From contig LNGK01000010.1 of the NCBI GenBank assembly GCA_001510575.1, positions 1,775,111 to 1,839,110 on the forward strand: a DNA stretch of 64,000 bases, written 5' to 3'. Both the position numbers and the translations under genes were made by a program. Origin of the DNA: Knoxdaviesia capensis (taxonomy: Eukaryota; Ascomycota; Sordariomycetes; Microascales; Gondwanamycetaceae). Below are positions 38,437 through 51,143 of this stretch, piece after piece (the first letter of the stretch is position 1; each line of letters starts with the position of its first letter). Under the pieces are notes generated by a model. The model saw only the letters and a list, made by a program, of their open reading frames with translations. It was not told where the DNA came from and searched no databases.

Positions 38437-39695
38437 ATGGATTCTCGTGACCCTCTGACTGCCGACTTTTTGGCCTTTTGCAATTCCAACCACACCTCAC
38501 CGGAAGACCGCAGTATCCTGAAGAGGTTTCTCACGGCACGCCCCGCGACCGGAAACAATCTTTCAGATATCCACGAGGCTGAGGTTCGGGCTAGCCTCAT
38601 CCACGATGTCAAGTACCTACTAGCCTCGGACCATGTGGCCCCCCGTGCTTGGGTGGCAGCACAGTCAATGTCCCTGGAGCGCTTGCGAGAGATCCGGGCT
38701 TTGGCCCCCCTCGAAGCGGCAACAGCGCTTTCCACTGCTGGCATTGTTCTTGAGGCGGCTGTGAAGATCTGTGGGTTGAGCTCCCGCCCTTCGTTCTGTC
38801 CCCGGTGCTAACCTGTTCCTTGACCTTCAAGTTTTCGGGCAGACTCGGACACGCCAGACTGATGGAATAGATGGGAGAGGAGTCGGGACTCTTGCTCGGC
38901 GCAATGCCAATATCCGACAAATGGTACGAGTATCAGCCATCTCGCGAACTTGGACTACGATAAACGTCAATACTAACTCCTATTGATTATCAGTGCGAAC
39001 GCCGGGATGGGTCGCAGTGTGTCGTGACTAAGCTTGGCGTTTATGAGGTGGCCCATATTTTTCCGCACTCTAACTTAAACAGACTTGACGATATGTCTGA
39101 TTGTATTGGGCAACTATCTCTCTGTTTTGAGTCAGTGATAGTCAGCGGCTGGCTAAACCTTCTTTCTGGTCCGGATTCTTGCATCGACACCATCAGCAAC
39201 GTGTTATGCCTGAGCCCGGACCTCCACCGGCTCTGGAGCCACGGCGCCTTTGCCCTTAAGCCAGTTCATGACGACAATCCGTGTCATCTACGCCTCCAGA
39301 TCGAGTGGATGCGCCATAGCAAATGGCAAACCCAAGCTCGTGTTCCACTGGATACGGACCCATCCCACCCGTCGATTGCAGGTCCCCCGCCGCCAATCTC
39401 GTTCGTTCTTGACCACCGGAATGGCCGGCCCATCCACTCTGGCCGCCAGATCGTGATCTCTGCCGAAAGCCCCGATCTGTTGCCGAGTTGGAGTATTATG
39501 CAACTCCAATATTACTTGGTGAAAGCGAGAGCGTTGTTTGGAGCGGCTTTGGACGATGACGCGGATTCGGAGGAATCGCCTTCGCCCGAGACTGACCCGG
39601 TTGAGCAACCTTTCCCAGCTCCAGACACTGCGTCCTCGAGGACAACGGAAGTTTTAGAAGAAACCGTTGCTGTGGATGTCAGCCTCCAAGACTGA
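38437..39695 (+). CDS. HNH-nuclease-domain protein, copy 1 (intact motif)
   Basis: Three exons, 38437-38770, 38832-38923 and 38994-39695, give 375 aa; only this splicing avoids stops. Residues 1-111 are helical and soluble without a known motif. The HNH domain starts at Cys143 (CERRDGSQCVVT, with Cys151), continues EVAHIFPHSN with His163, and after a variable stretch has NVLCLSPDLHRLWSHGAFAL with Asn211 and His220. These are the three residues expected for metal binding and catalysis in the fungal HNH_2-type family. The tail (about 330-375) is acidic and disordered. There is no signal peptide or membrane segment, so it probably acts inside the cell. It stands alone in about 17 kb of gene-poor DNA. 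Substrate and role are unknown; members of this family are abundant and poorly characterised in moulds. Confidence 0.8.
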
Positions 39696-39804
39696 AGGGG
39701 AGGAGAGCAAACCAAGTAGGTCTCACAGAAGAATAATGTCCAAGCTCGTCTGGGCAGCCAACGTCTTGCGCCTTCGGGACAGCGCCGTGGACGCCTAGCC
39801 TAAT

Positions 39805-40038
39805 ATGTTCGACTCTTCAGAGACTGCTGATCCGAAAAAAGCTGGGTCCACAGAAGATGTGCCAAGACCCGGTGATTATTTCGAGAAGGCCGCCAGCAAA
39901 AGGAAGAAAGAAAGACCAAGTGTTAAGGCTCTCCATACAGCGTTCGTAGGGAGTGCTAACAACGGCTCCACAAAAGGAATATCTCGCGGCATCCTCGGAA
40001 CAATTATGCGGTTAAGGAACAAATACACCACCATATAA
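39805..40038 (+). CDS. small ORF of unknown status downstream of HNH gene 1
   Basis: A 77-codon frame from ATG at 39805 to TAA. It is hydrophilic, rich in Lys, Ser, Gly and Asp (for example PGDYFEKAASKRKKERPSVK), with a basic C-terminal helix. It begins 110 bp after the HNH gene on the same strand and could be 3' untranslated sequence, a small gene, or a detached piece. I see no homology signature and no intron. Confidence 0.2.
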   Translation: MFDSSETADPKKAGSTEDVPRPGDYFEKAASKRKKERPSVKALHTAFVGSANNGSTKGISRGILGTIMRLRNKYTTI

Positions 40039-40440
40039 TATGCAGAATCGTATAGCTGGGTTGTTTCCTTTTGGCGTTCCCTCCCCCTGAATTCGTCATC
40101 TTCCACGCATGAACTGCGCATTCCGGGGGCCCAATCTTGAGGGAAGAAACTCGATGCGTAATAACCGCATGTAGTGGAAGCAGTTGTTTTACATGCCTAC
40201 AAGAAAGAGCTTATTCTGGCAGCTCGGGCGGCGACGTTTGGAGGAGCGAGCTATACGGTGCAGCTCGACGCGGCTGTTGTCGCCCGCCGTCTAGTACACT
40301 AGTCGACCGAGAACTACCTACTGTACAGAAGGAAACACGAGATATATACTGTATATATATATTGAAGTTTGATTTGGGGGTTTAGCTCTCACTGGTATGT
40401 GTGAGATTGTCTGTATTTTGTGCCGGTTCACGAAGCTCGG

Positions 40441-40461
40441 GGCTCTGGGCTCTGGGCTCTG
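40441..40461. repeat. three tandem copies of GGCTCTG
   Basis: Perfect 7-bp unit repeated three times in non-coding DNA. Confidence 0.9.
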
Positions 40462-41796
40462 GGTGGCGGCCGGGAAGGCCGTAGGAATTGTTCGCTGGTT
40501 TCTTCAGGGTTAGTGTGCTGCTGTGGTGTGTGGTCTGTCTGTCACCAGGTTGCAGTTTCGCGGAACTTCCAGTATTGGCTCATTTTACTTTAATTTGATG
40601 GGATCTCTGCTTGAGGAAGCGAAGGGGATTCCGACCACCAAGATGAAGACATATTCAGCCCACGGGGGAATGCATCCTGACCTCCAGATAGGAGTCCATA
40701 TAGGAGAGTGAACTGGCGCCATCTGAATCGCGGCATCCAGCCCGCTACCCGTGGATAAAACAGGATGAGAACCCCCCGATTCGACCACACCAGAAAAACA
40801 TCCGGTTGTTCATCTGATGTTGCGGCCAACGGACCTGACGTCTTCCTCCATCCAGAGTGGACCTCGTTTCTTCGCCCAGCCAATGGCCGAAATGACCTCG
40901 GATCCGCCTGGCCGCCGGGCAGGAAGCGAAATATGGCACACGAGACGAGACTCGCTCCCTCTTGTCTGCATAGAGTAGGTCGGGTGGCCAGTCTGGCCGG
41001 AGGATCCTCCCTCCCTCCTGCCCTGTTCATACTCGCCTGCATCCCCGTACAGCCCTTCTCTCACTGCACCTTGCCTCTCCGCCTGCAGCCATCCAATCTA
41101 TACACACAAAGCCTGCCGTCGTCAGCGTACTGTGTAAGTCCACGGACTGTACAGTACGGTCTTGGATGAACACGCTCCGGGTTATATTGAGGGTGGGAGA
41201 GGGTGTTCTGTTTTTTTTCCTGTGCCACCTCCAGGATCCGGGTGCTTTTCACTGCCTAAGGAGAGTAGGATACTCGTCCCAGAACGGCAGGATATTGACC
41301 GGTGGTTTTGTTCTTTTGGCCTGATGACTGACATCAAGACTGAGTCATTCATTCACTCTCCTTCCTATCAGGCGGGCCACCACCACCACCACCACCCTTC
41401 AAGATGAAAATGAGGTGAATGGGATGTGGCGGGTGGATGGATGGTTAGGCTATTCGCGTGGATGGTCTTTCAGATAGTTAAAGGCGACCTGTGACATGTG
41501 ATGGGCTGTAACTTTGCCTGTCTCACGCGGCATGGCTGCTGCTCATCTGGGTAAAACAATCTACCGCACATTATTATACGTCCACGTATACACACGTATA
41601 CAGTACACTGTGGCATGCTCATTTTCCGGGCTGGCTTGAAAAACGCATTGTGCCGAGCGACACATAAAGGGTGAGTGAGAGCGAGGACTCGGACACAGGC
41701 AGACGCTCCTCCGGGATTACGTGGGAAGATGCGACACACCACGGCGCGCGCCTACACTCCAGGCCGTAGCAATGTCCAAGACTGTACCGCACATGC

Positions 41797-41812
41797 TGTA
41801 CAGTACAGTATA
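41797..41812. repeat. extended copy of the GTACAGTAC motif
   Basis: CTGTACAGTACAGTAT, a partly duplicated copy of the motif, about 190 bp from another relative at 41598. Confidence 0.7.
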
Positions 41813-44800
41813 CAACATGTACTGGATTGTGTAATACTTGTGCATCCGCAGGATATGCATGCACTTTCCCTCCCTTCCTGGTTGCCCGATTTCCCAGGTG
41901 GCGGAAATCCTGCAGCAGCAGAGCGTGGGAGTGGGAATGTGTCGGCGAGAAACTACTGGGGGGGTTTTTTTCATCGTTGTTGGTCTTTTTTTCTTTTTTC
42001 TTTTTTCCGCTGGCCAGTGGCCATCTCACGCCTCCCTGGCACACGTGTACCACCCAAGTTACGAGGCTTTTGCAGCTGCGTGGGGGGGGGCTTGATATTT
42101 CTCGGAGGTCCTGGCGAGGCCATCAAGATCCATGGTTGCAGATATGGAGAAGACACATCATCCTCATCCTCATCATCACCACCGTTCCGGAGACGGATAC
42201 GGCGGTAGTGTAGGAAGGACTCAAGGCAGCCGTGTAAAAGAGGAGTATTGGCCACTGGGACACTGGAACGGTCAGCAGCACCACCAGGAGACCCGAAAGG
42301 TAACGTACAGCACGCATAGGAAGTGCTACTCCCGAATACGGATGTCACCCCCGGGGCCCCCGGGGAGACCAAGTGGTAGGCTTCCAGAACGGACAAGACA
42401 CGAGCCAGGCAGCCAGGGGAGCGGAAAAGGGAAAAACGCAGCAGCAATCGATTTAAACAGGGCCCAGGATCCAGCATGGTCTCGCTCTCGAGCCATGGGA
42501 CGAGGCCGGTGTTCCTGGATAGGGGGAAACGACCAGGTTTCCACGGTGTATTTTGCATTTGTGGCCGAACGAATCCAATGTTCAGGTATATTTCGGTTGG
42601 CGGTAGGGCAGGGCAGGGCTCTGGGTTCTCCTGACCGCTACAAAAAAAAATACAAGACCTCCGATTCGAACAGGGAAGACGGGGCAAGATGTGGCCACAG
42701 CTCCTGACGGTGATAATTGATTTTCGCTGGTTCGTTGAGTCCTGATCGGCCGGCGATTTCGTTTCTCGGGAAAAGGGGGACCTTTTGGCGATCTCCTTCC
42801 TGTTCACACCTAAATGGCATGTGTGTGGTATGTCTCCTTTCGCTCGGTCAGCTGACTCTGGGAGTATCCCGAACGGGATCAGATCCTAACAAAGGGGTGG
42901 AGGGGGGGCATCGTCTGAAGATTTATCCTTTGGTTTTTTTCTTCTTCCTTTTAACTCAGACCTTACGAGCGTGTGCCTACGATTTCGATGGGGGTCGGAA
43001 AAGAGCGAGAGAGAGAAAGAGAAAGGCCCGGAGTGCCGCCTTCAGACGCACGTCACATCCTTGAAGCAATTGGGGAACAGCTTGTCGCCGACTCAACGCT
43101 GAGTGTGTGTTCCCAACATTGAAGAAAGAACGAATATCCAGCTAGCTCGCCAGTCTGTGCAGATTTTTTTTCCTGCAGCCCGTGGGTGTGTTCGGACCAA
43201 CATCTAGACCCGTTCGATGCAGGTTTTTTATTTTATTTTTTGGCTGCTCTTCGGCGCTTGTCCGCCAGTTGTCAACCTCCCGGGACCACCAAATCACAGG
43301 TGCCCGGGTAAATGGTGGTGGTGCTCCGCGTAAAAGATTAGGAAGAAGAAAATTCGGCCTGGTCAAGTGGGTGGCGGTCCCAAGCGACTGGGGACAGTCG
43401 TGCTACTTCGACGTGTGGGAAGAAACAGGTCACAACCCCCAGAAAAACAAAAGGAAAAAAAGGAAAAAAAAGAAGAAAAAAAGGGTCGGCTTTTCTTCTT
43501 CACCGTCTCTTTTGGTCTCCTGTCTCTCGTCCCCTCATCCCAGCATGGAACCTGCATTCGAGATTCTAGCCCTCTTTTTTTTTTCTTTCTTCTTTTTTTT
43601 CTGGTCCGGTCTCATGCTCGGTAAGGTGACACGATGGATGGATGGTTTGTGTTGTTTTTTTTATAGACCCCGTTCGTTATATGGACATCCCCGAAATGCA
43701 AGAGCAAGACCGACACAGAGAACCCGAGGCTGGCGATGGCGATACTGTCCAGTTTCCCCTTCGGAACAGTTCGATGTTATGGTCCCTCCGTCCCCTCGTA
43801 TCTGCCGCAACGCCGCCGTTTGCCCTCAGCACACTCTCCACATCACCAGTCTCCTCTCTCTAATGCTTCTTTGGTATCCTCGCATTCTTTTTCTTTCTCA
43901 TCCAACGCCGCTGCCGAAAAACCCCGCTCTGGGCCTCCCGTGCAGGCGGAGTCCCTCCACTGCATCTCCAAGCTGCAGGCTCTTTTTCGGTCGTCTGTTT
44001 GACCTCCTCTTTTTTTTTCTTGTCCCCTCCTTCTCTTGGCTGGCGGTTCTCCACTTGAACAATCACCACCAAGTATACATCCAGAGCCTTGCATCGTCGG
44101 TGACGTAGAGGCCGAAAAAAAACCAACCTCAATAATAGCAATAATAAACTAGCAACTTGCCCCCCCGCTCCCCCTCTCTCCTCGTTGGGAAATGGTGCAA
44201 AATACGCATCCTCGCCATCCTCTTCTGTGGGTTTCTAGTGTTACAGTGCATAAGGTGCATGCAGTTGGCGTTTTTTTCCCTCTCTTCTCGTTCTCCCCCT
44301 CGGTCGGTTGTGTCCTCCCCTTCCCAGAAGGACGAAAGAGAGAAAAAAGTCGTGCCGCCAACGGATCCGTGTAGTTTCGACGGTGGCCACTTTTTTTTCC
44401 CACTCTCTCTCTCTCAATGTTGCCATTTACTGTTCAGCTAGAGGGGCGCGCCGAAACGAGGGACCAAACAGCCAGATGGAAGAACGAAGTTCCTTTTTGG
44501 GGTCTCTTTGCTGTGCGGAGCCAAACGCGGCTGTTCGGGTGAGTGTTTCCCCCCCCCCGTAGAAGTGCGAAAGCCACTCTATTCGTAATCAAACTGCTAG
44601 ACCTGCCTGTTGCAGACGACGCCTTTCCTCATCTTCCCCCGGTCCGCTTCGTCTCTGGATACCGTCGGCCTTCACTTGTTCTGCTTCTATATCCCGGGCC
44701 ATGTCCGTCGATCTCACGACCATGCGTGTGATGTGACGAGCGAGAGAGGGGAGGGGGACCTGGGGGGGCCGTTCTGTTCCGATTTGGTCCAGGCTGTCTC

Positions 44801-47379
44801 GTCTTGCATGCACGCATTTCTTTTACGATTTTTCTTGTTCTTGTGGTTCAAATGTGTTTGCCGTCCCACTCCAACGGGCGCCACTCCGCGTGGGGTGAGA
44901 AATGGCCATTGTCGAATGAATATCCGGTTGGGCGGACGTATTGCTGCCCGAATGCAACGAGGGCGCATATGTGTGTATATACATACGGTATATATATTTT
45001 TTTTTCATTGGGAGCGGATGTGACACCTCGCTTTTCTTTTCTTTCCGTTCCCTCCCCCAAATTCGCGGTCCCACGACCGACGGCTGCATGCCAAACCCGA
45101 ACCCTAACACCGCATAATTCTCTCCAAGAGATGTCAACAGACATGTGATCCTGCAGCACCGAGTGACTCATGCAAGGTTTCTCCGCCAGCCAAGTTGCAG
45201 CGTCCCAGAGGAGGCGTTTCTGACCGCCAGAGCCAACACACTCTGTCCCGGGAACCAGCCGGCGTGTTTGGCCCTCAGCGCTGACCTGACCGTATGTTGG
45301 TGTGTGGCCTGCAGCTGGATGTTCTCGGCCAGAAGGCTGCAGTTTTCTGGGTGTCAGGCTCACAGCGAATTGGACCGGCGGTGCATTACATGGCCATCCA
45401 TATCTGAGGTTCATGGGGTTCCTACTGGCTGGAGCTTTTTTTCTTTCTTTCTTTCTCCTACGTCGTGCATCCCACGAATGAGGAGACCGAAAGACAAACC
45501 CCAGCGAAGGATCGCTACCACTGTTTAATGTGGATGTGAAGACTGAAGATGGTGTGAGTTGGTCTTAGTATATGCCCGACCAACCGGCGAGGGTTTTATT
45601 TTTTTGTTTCTTTTATTTTGGAGGAACTGCGAGGACGGTTCTGGTCAAGGGTCTCTGGCCATTTTTTTAACAGATAAAAAGAAAAAAAAGAAGAAAGAAA
45701 ACACCTCATCCGTCAATCGTCGTGCTGGAATGCGCGCAGTAGTCAATCAACCATCGCAAATGTCTCTGCCAGCGGATGCTCGAGCCGGCACACACCACAC
45801 CCCAAAAAAAACGAAACCGGGACCAAATGACGCCTCTCGCTCGTCTCTGCCCATTTCCTCAACCTGTAAAACGTCGTCAACTACCGCGGTTTGGATCCAA
45901 ACGCCATCGGCCGATCCAGCTGCCCTCGGAAATCTCACCCAGAGCCAGGCGGCGCTCGGGTTTCTGGCGAAGTACTTCAGAATGCACGAGAAGAGTGACC
46001 TTCCAAAACCCGAACAAGCCACTCCGAAAAAAAAAGAGAGAGAGAATGAATGTAGTTTACGCAGCAACTTAACCCCCACACACATCGTGTGTGTGTCTCG
46101 TAGCTGACTCTCCACTGGCATCCTGCAATGCACCCAGTTTAGCTGGTGTGGCCGACACAGCATCGTGAGGTGGTAGCACAAGAGGAGCCGTGTTCTCCCT
46201 CCTCTCCGTAGCATAGACATACATACATACACAGTAACCAAGCGGAGTGAAGTCAATGGCGCTTCAATTCCACCCCCTCTCTGTTCTCCACACGAACCAC
46301 TTCTTGTTTCTTCCTGCTGTGTGTGTCTGTAGGTATGTCGTTGCCTGTTCGGCCGATCTAACATCCACTTGGATAGAAAGCTGGGCCAAGCTGCCTCACC
46401 TATCTTCCCACCGGCATCACCTCCCAGGACTCTTATGAGTCAACGTGTAGATATCCCGCGTAGGTACCAGAGAATGGATTGCTGGGGCTTGCACTCCAGG
46501 CAGTGCCATCCATCTAAGCCCGGGTTTTCTCGCACATGTGCGCCTTGTCCGCAGGCCACTGTTGGGGGCCCCGGTTTGACGAGGCTGTGCCAGGACAAGA
46601 TCCCGATAGACACCACCAAAAGAAAAACCCAGGGTGCTTGACTTGCTTGAACCGATCAGTGACCTCACTGCCTCCAAAATTCGGGATTAGTGCCCTGCTC
46701 ATTGAAATGCAAATCTGGACGCTTCAGGGCTAGACGGACGATCCTCCGAATACGTCCTAGAATACCCGGGACACCCACACCCAAACAACTGGAGTGGAAA
46801 AAAATGCCAGAGCCGCGCCAACAATGTGCCGATGAATCATCGAAATCCTCCCCGACTAACAATAGAGCTGTTGACTCAAACCCCCATCATTGTCGACGGG
46901 TCTCCAGGGACTGCTGGGCTAGCCGGGACTAGGCAAGGCTTCATGAGAACTGCGTCATATCACACTGGCTGGACTTCCCCCTATCTTTCCGGACAGTCAC
47001 TTAATCACCTCGAAAGAAAACCCGTATGATTGCAGAACTAGAAAGGCAGTATCAAAAAAGAAGCCGAGCATACTGACATCAACTCGCTTGTGTATGAATA
47101 CACTGTACATAGTATACCAGGAGATTAAAAACGTAGGGCAACCAGCAAGGAGACAGCAAGAAGCAAGCAAGGAGGAACAAATGATCAATCAACCCATAGT
47201 AAACAAAAGCGAGAAACGAGGAAACGAGAATCTACCAAACCCCCCAAAGAGAAACAGAAAAACACGAGTGCCCAGATCCCAACCCCCGAAGAGAAAACGA
47301 AACACACAGCAAGAACCCCAGCAAGCTTTGACCAGAGAAGGAGACAGAGAGAAAGAAAGAGACGCGGAGAATACATGTA

Positions 47380-47401
47380 GAGAGAGAGAGAGAGAGAGAG
47401 C
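47380..47401. repeat. (GA)11 microsatellite near the 3' end of RSC7
   Basis: Dinucleotide run about 80 bp beyond the RSC7 stop codon, so probably transcribed in its 3' untranslated region. Confidence 0.9.
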
Positions 47402-47478
47402 TAGACGATACCTGAATCAAAACGGGCGACAGAGACAGCGAACGAAAGGAAAATAAAAAAAGAATACCTGCGGGATAC

Positions 47479-49443
47479 CTAGGTCATACTGAACGGGACA
47501 ATCGCCTTATCGATAATAGGCGCCCGGCGGCCTGCATCACTGGTAGCCGGACCCCAAGCGTCGTGCCACTTCTTCTCCTCCGCGCGGGCCGAGTCGAACG
47601 CCCGCCGGCACTCCTCCGGGAGCAGGTCGCGGATCTCGTCCGACACCGCCGAGAGGCCCTGAAACGGCGCGAGCATGTCGTTGGAGCTAGCCGAGGTAGG
47701 CGTCGCCGTGTACACCGTCGCAGCAATGCCGACGGGCGGGGTTTGGAAGATCGTGTCGGTCACGAAGTAGTTGCGCGCAATGCGGGCGGGCAGCGGCGGG
47801 AACACCGTGCTGCGGGGCGCGTCAGGGTCGCCGGAGGTGTCCATGGCGTCGGCTCCGGGAGGGATCTCTTCGAAGCGCACCCGGGATGGCTGCATTGACG
47901 CGGGGTACTGCATCACGTTCGTGTGGATATCGTACACTCCGTTCTGCTGCTGCTTGCGCACAGCCGTCAGAATGGAATTAAACGAGCTATTGCGAGAACT
48001 TGTTAGCAAAATCAGGCCTTTAGGAGGATACGGTTTCTCTGCAGAACCACCCTAGATCGAACATACCTTGCCTCGCGAGCGTGTTCCAGCTTCCAGTTCA
48101 CATCGTTGATATTGGCCCGGCGCTTCTTGCCGTCCGCCTTGGTGGGCATCTGAACTGCGGGAACAGCCTGATGGTACACGGCGCTGGCGCCGTGCCAGGC
48201 CACGTACTGGTTCTTGTTGTAGGGCTCGCCCTGCACCCAGCGGTCATACGGGTCGGCGATCTCGCCCTCCACCACGCCCTCGGCGCGGTACTGGGCGACC
48301 TGGTAGTCGTCGGTGATGCGTTTGCCGCCGACGACAATGCGCGCGCCAAACTCGCGGAACACGGAGCGGGCGGTGACGATGCCGATGGCGCGGCCCTTGT
48401 ACGAGTGCGGGATGATGCTGCGCTCAATCATGTCCTTCTTCTCCTCGTCGTCCACGATGATCTTGTAGAGCCTCTGGTGCTTCGTGAAGAAGAGGTAGCT
48501 GTCGCGGAAGCCCACGCAGCGCGCTGGCTCGGTCGACAGCATGTACAGCCGCTGGCCGCGGCCCAGCACTGTGAACGTGCGGCAGCGGTACTCGCGGTCG
48601 CCCTGCAGCTGGCCAAACTGGTCGACCTTGGTCTCGCCCTCCGGGTCGTCGGGGAGCACGCACTCGTCGTTGACAATGTCGACCGTCGTGCCGTCCTTGT
48701 CGATGGTTTGCGTGAGCTTCGTAGGGGGAGCCTGGCCCTTGCGGCCGCCGCGGCCTCGCCAGCCTCCACGGCCCCGTCGCCGAGCGGCCGACTCGCTCAG
48801 CTCAGCTGCACTGACCACGACTCCAAGGTCCCAGTCCGGGGGCTTGTTCTTCGGGGGTCGTCCGAGGCGCTTTCGTCGGATCACGGGTTCTTGAGGAGGT
48901 GGGGTCGGCGCCTTGGCTGATCCGACGGAATCCTCGTTCTCGACCTCGCCATCCTCGCCAGACTCGTCTGCGGCAACGGCTTGTTCTTCATCCTCGCCGT
49001 CGCCCTCCTCCTCTTCTTCCTCGTGTTCCTCATCACCCTCCTCTTCCTCTTCCTCCTGTTCTTCCTCCTGCTCCTCTTCCTGTTCCTCTTCCTGCTCCTC
49101 CTCTTCCGGCTCGGGTTCGGGTTCGGGCGCGTCGTCCATGGGCTCGTCTTCTTCGATCATGATTCTTTGACTGTGGCGACGCGGTGTTGCGACTGCCACT
49201 CCTAAACGGGAGGGAAATATGCCTTTGTTAGCGAGGATTTGAAATCGAGGTTTGAGAACGGAAAGTATTGGAGGGTTGAGGAATGCAAAGTGAATGCAAA
49301 GTGCAACAACCACGACGACGAAAAAAAGAAATAGCCGCGACATGAATCACGTCGTCGGTCGCTCTTGCGCAAACTCGTTCGCACTTACCAATGGCAACAG
49401 CCGCCTTGCGCGCTGCGGCACGTCCAGAACGACGGCCGCCCAT
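47479..49443 (-). CDS. rsc7: chromatin-remodelling complex subunit Rsc7/Swp82 (Npl6)
   Basis: Three exons, 49443-49389, 49201-48067 and 47986-47479, give 565 aa. This is the Rsc7/Swp82 (CRC_subunit) family found in RSC and SWI/SNF remodellers. The N-terminus MGGRRSGRAAARKAAVAIG is basic. Residues about 45-95 are almost all Glu, Asp and Gln, in repeated EEQEE units. An AT-hook-like segment RKRLGRPPKNK lies near 127-137, and an Arg/Gly-rich patch near 160-172. The family domain follows: VDIVNDECVLPDDPEGETKV, DREYRCRTFTVLGRGQRLYM, LSTEPARCVGFRDSYLFFTK, HQRLYKIIVDDEEKKDMIE, and YNKNQYVAWHGASAVYHQ. The second intron falls inside the domain's C-terminal part. Located in the nucleus by family. Confidence 0.93.
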
Positions 49444-50101
49444 GATTCCTGCAGTGCTTCAAGGTTCGTTGGTGGAATGCAGCTGAATGATGATGAAAAG
49501 AGGAAAATAATTGAGGGAAAAAAGAGGACGTATCTTTGTTGATGCAGGAGAAATCGTGGTTATGTTTATTTGATAGAATCTTTATGATGTTCAGTTTGTT
49601 TGCTAGTATATGTGATTTCAATGCAGCACTTAACTTGGTGACAGGAAAAAAGCTGCAGGGGCAAGCACCCCGCTAGATGCAAAACCCCGATATATGCATA
49701 ACTCGAAAACCTGACTGACGGTACCTCTTCTTCAAACAGGATGTTCATGGAATGAATAATTTCTGAAAATATGAGCCATCATTTATTGACAGTTTCTCAC
49801 AGTCAAGATAGATATCATGGAATGATAACTTATGCGTAATTTCATACTATTCTACTCGAAGACCCGGGTCCATCATTAGGAAATTGAAATCTCCCTCGTC
49901 CACTATTTAACTTTTAACACATGCCCTTGAACTTGCAACGAATAAGACATTAAGAAGAGGCCAAACTTAAACCCAAATAAAAATCATAACACCGTGAAAA
50001 ACGCCATCAAGATGCATTCAAATGTTCCATGAAAAAACCGTCTGTCCTGAAAAGCCACCACACACCCACTCTCATCCCACGCTGAACAAGCATGCCCCGA
50101 A
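49444..50101. other. intergenic region between Nsa2 3' end and RSC7 promoter
   Basis: Tandem minus-strand genes flank it. The right half is A/T-rich 3' sequence of Nsa2, the left half the RSC7 promoter. No further gene seen. Confidence 0.55.
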
Positions 50102-51143
50102 TCACACCAGCAGAAGAGCATTCACGCAACCGTCGTTGGCCGGGGCGTTGGTAATCTGGGCATAACGACTCCACACGACCTTTCCACCGGCAGTGGTAAG
50201 ACCAAGATCCGAGACATCGACCTCGATACTGTAGACGTTCAAATTAGTATATGCGTGCTACACATGTGACAAGGGGATCCAGATGAGTGCAACTTACATC
50301 GTTCCCTTGGTTAAAATACCAAGCTGAGTGTAGGTGGGAGAGTTGGGATTCTTCTTGACGGAAACAATGGGCATCTGAACGGTGACGTTAAGTCCGGGGT
50401 GGGTGACGTGCGCCTTCTTGTAACGAAGACCCATGGGCCGGATGAATCTGCAAAGACGTTAGTGTCCTGTCTAAACAATCTACTCTTGGACATGCGCCCT
50501 TTCTTCGCCAGCCATGAGTATCCTAGCAAAAACAGAGGAGGGCAACTGCATACCGTTCGTATTTGGGGTTCCGGCGAGTGAACTCGCTTCCGACAAAGGT
50601 GGGCTGGGTGACCATGCGCTTCCAGGCCTTCCTCTTGATCTTGGCGCCGGTCTTGACGACCTTGAACATCTCCTCTTCGGAGATACCGCGGACCTTGGGC
50701 AGCGGAACGGCGAACTTGGCGGCCTTCTCGGCGCGGCGGTTCTTGATGGACGACGACAGCGCCTTGGCGGCGGCCGGGTTGTTGCGGTCGAGCAGGTAGG
50801 CGGGCACGGGGGCCGACGGGTCCTTCTCATCGGCGGTCTTGACGTTGCGTTCCTCGTGCTGCTTGATCTTCTTGTTCATCGCGATCTTCTCCTTGTGGCG
50901 CGCCTGCTGGTGCAGCTTGGCCCGCAGGCCGCGCAGGTTCTGCGCATCCTTCGACGCCTTGTGGCCCGATCGCGCCTCGCGCTTGCGTACTCGTTCTTCA
51001 TGGTCGAGCCGGCGGCCGTGCAGCTTGCGCCATCTCTCCATGTACTCTCCCTGAGGCTATTTCGTGTGTAGAAACCAGTTGCCCGAGTTAGTTGGGATCA
51101 TATCGGACAAATAAAAACGTTGGGAGTGACGGGTACGAACCAT
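50102..51143 (-). CDS. nsa2: 60S ribosome biogenesis factor Nsa2 (TINP1)
   Basis: Four exons, 51143-51141, 51056-50554, 50447-50298 and 50228-50102, give 260 aa; yeast Nsa2 has 261. Nsa2 binds pre-60S particles and is needed for 27S pre-rRNA processing. The first coding exon is the ATG alone; exon 2 begins [11 protein letters not shown], restoring the family's MPQxEY start. The basic N-terminal helix ([35 protein letters not shown]) is typical. The C-terminal eS8-like barrel includes [57 protein letters not shown] and the end [11 protein letters not shown]. It shares a 491-bp divergent promoter with bL21m, pairing cytosolic and mitochondrial ribosome genes. Confidence 0.96.

Larger units (their letters stand above)
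39696..47478. other. 7.8-kb gene-free region between HNH gene 1 and RSC7
   Basis: No gene is supported. It holds GTACAGTAC motifs at 41149 and 41799 with weaker relatives at 40319, 41598 and 47101, a (GA)n run, a triple GGCTCTG repeat, and many homopolymers. The longest open frame (43182-44108, +) crosses several homopolymer tracts and has no protein character. Left of 40040 a 77-codon frame next to HNH gene 1 is discussed separately. Confidence 0.5.

Noticed and set aside
43182..44108. 308-codon open frame in the gene-free region
   Set aside because: It crosses several T and A homopolymers, encodes Phe and Lys runs, and has no coherent domain or codon bias.
45559..46107. 182-codon open frame with a protein-like middle part
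   Set aside because: A stretch around 45880-46050 looks mildly coding, but the first third is low-complexity and I found no splice partner or family match.
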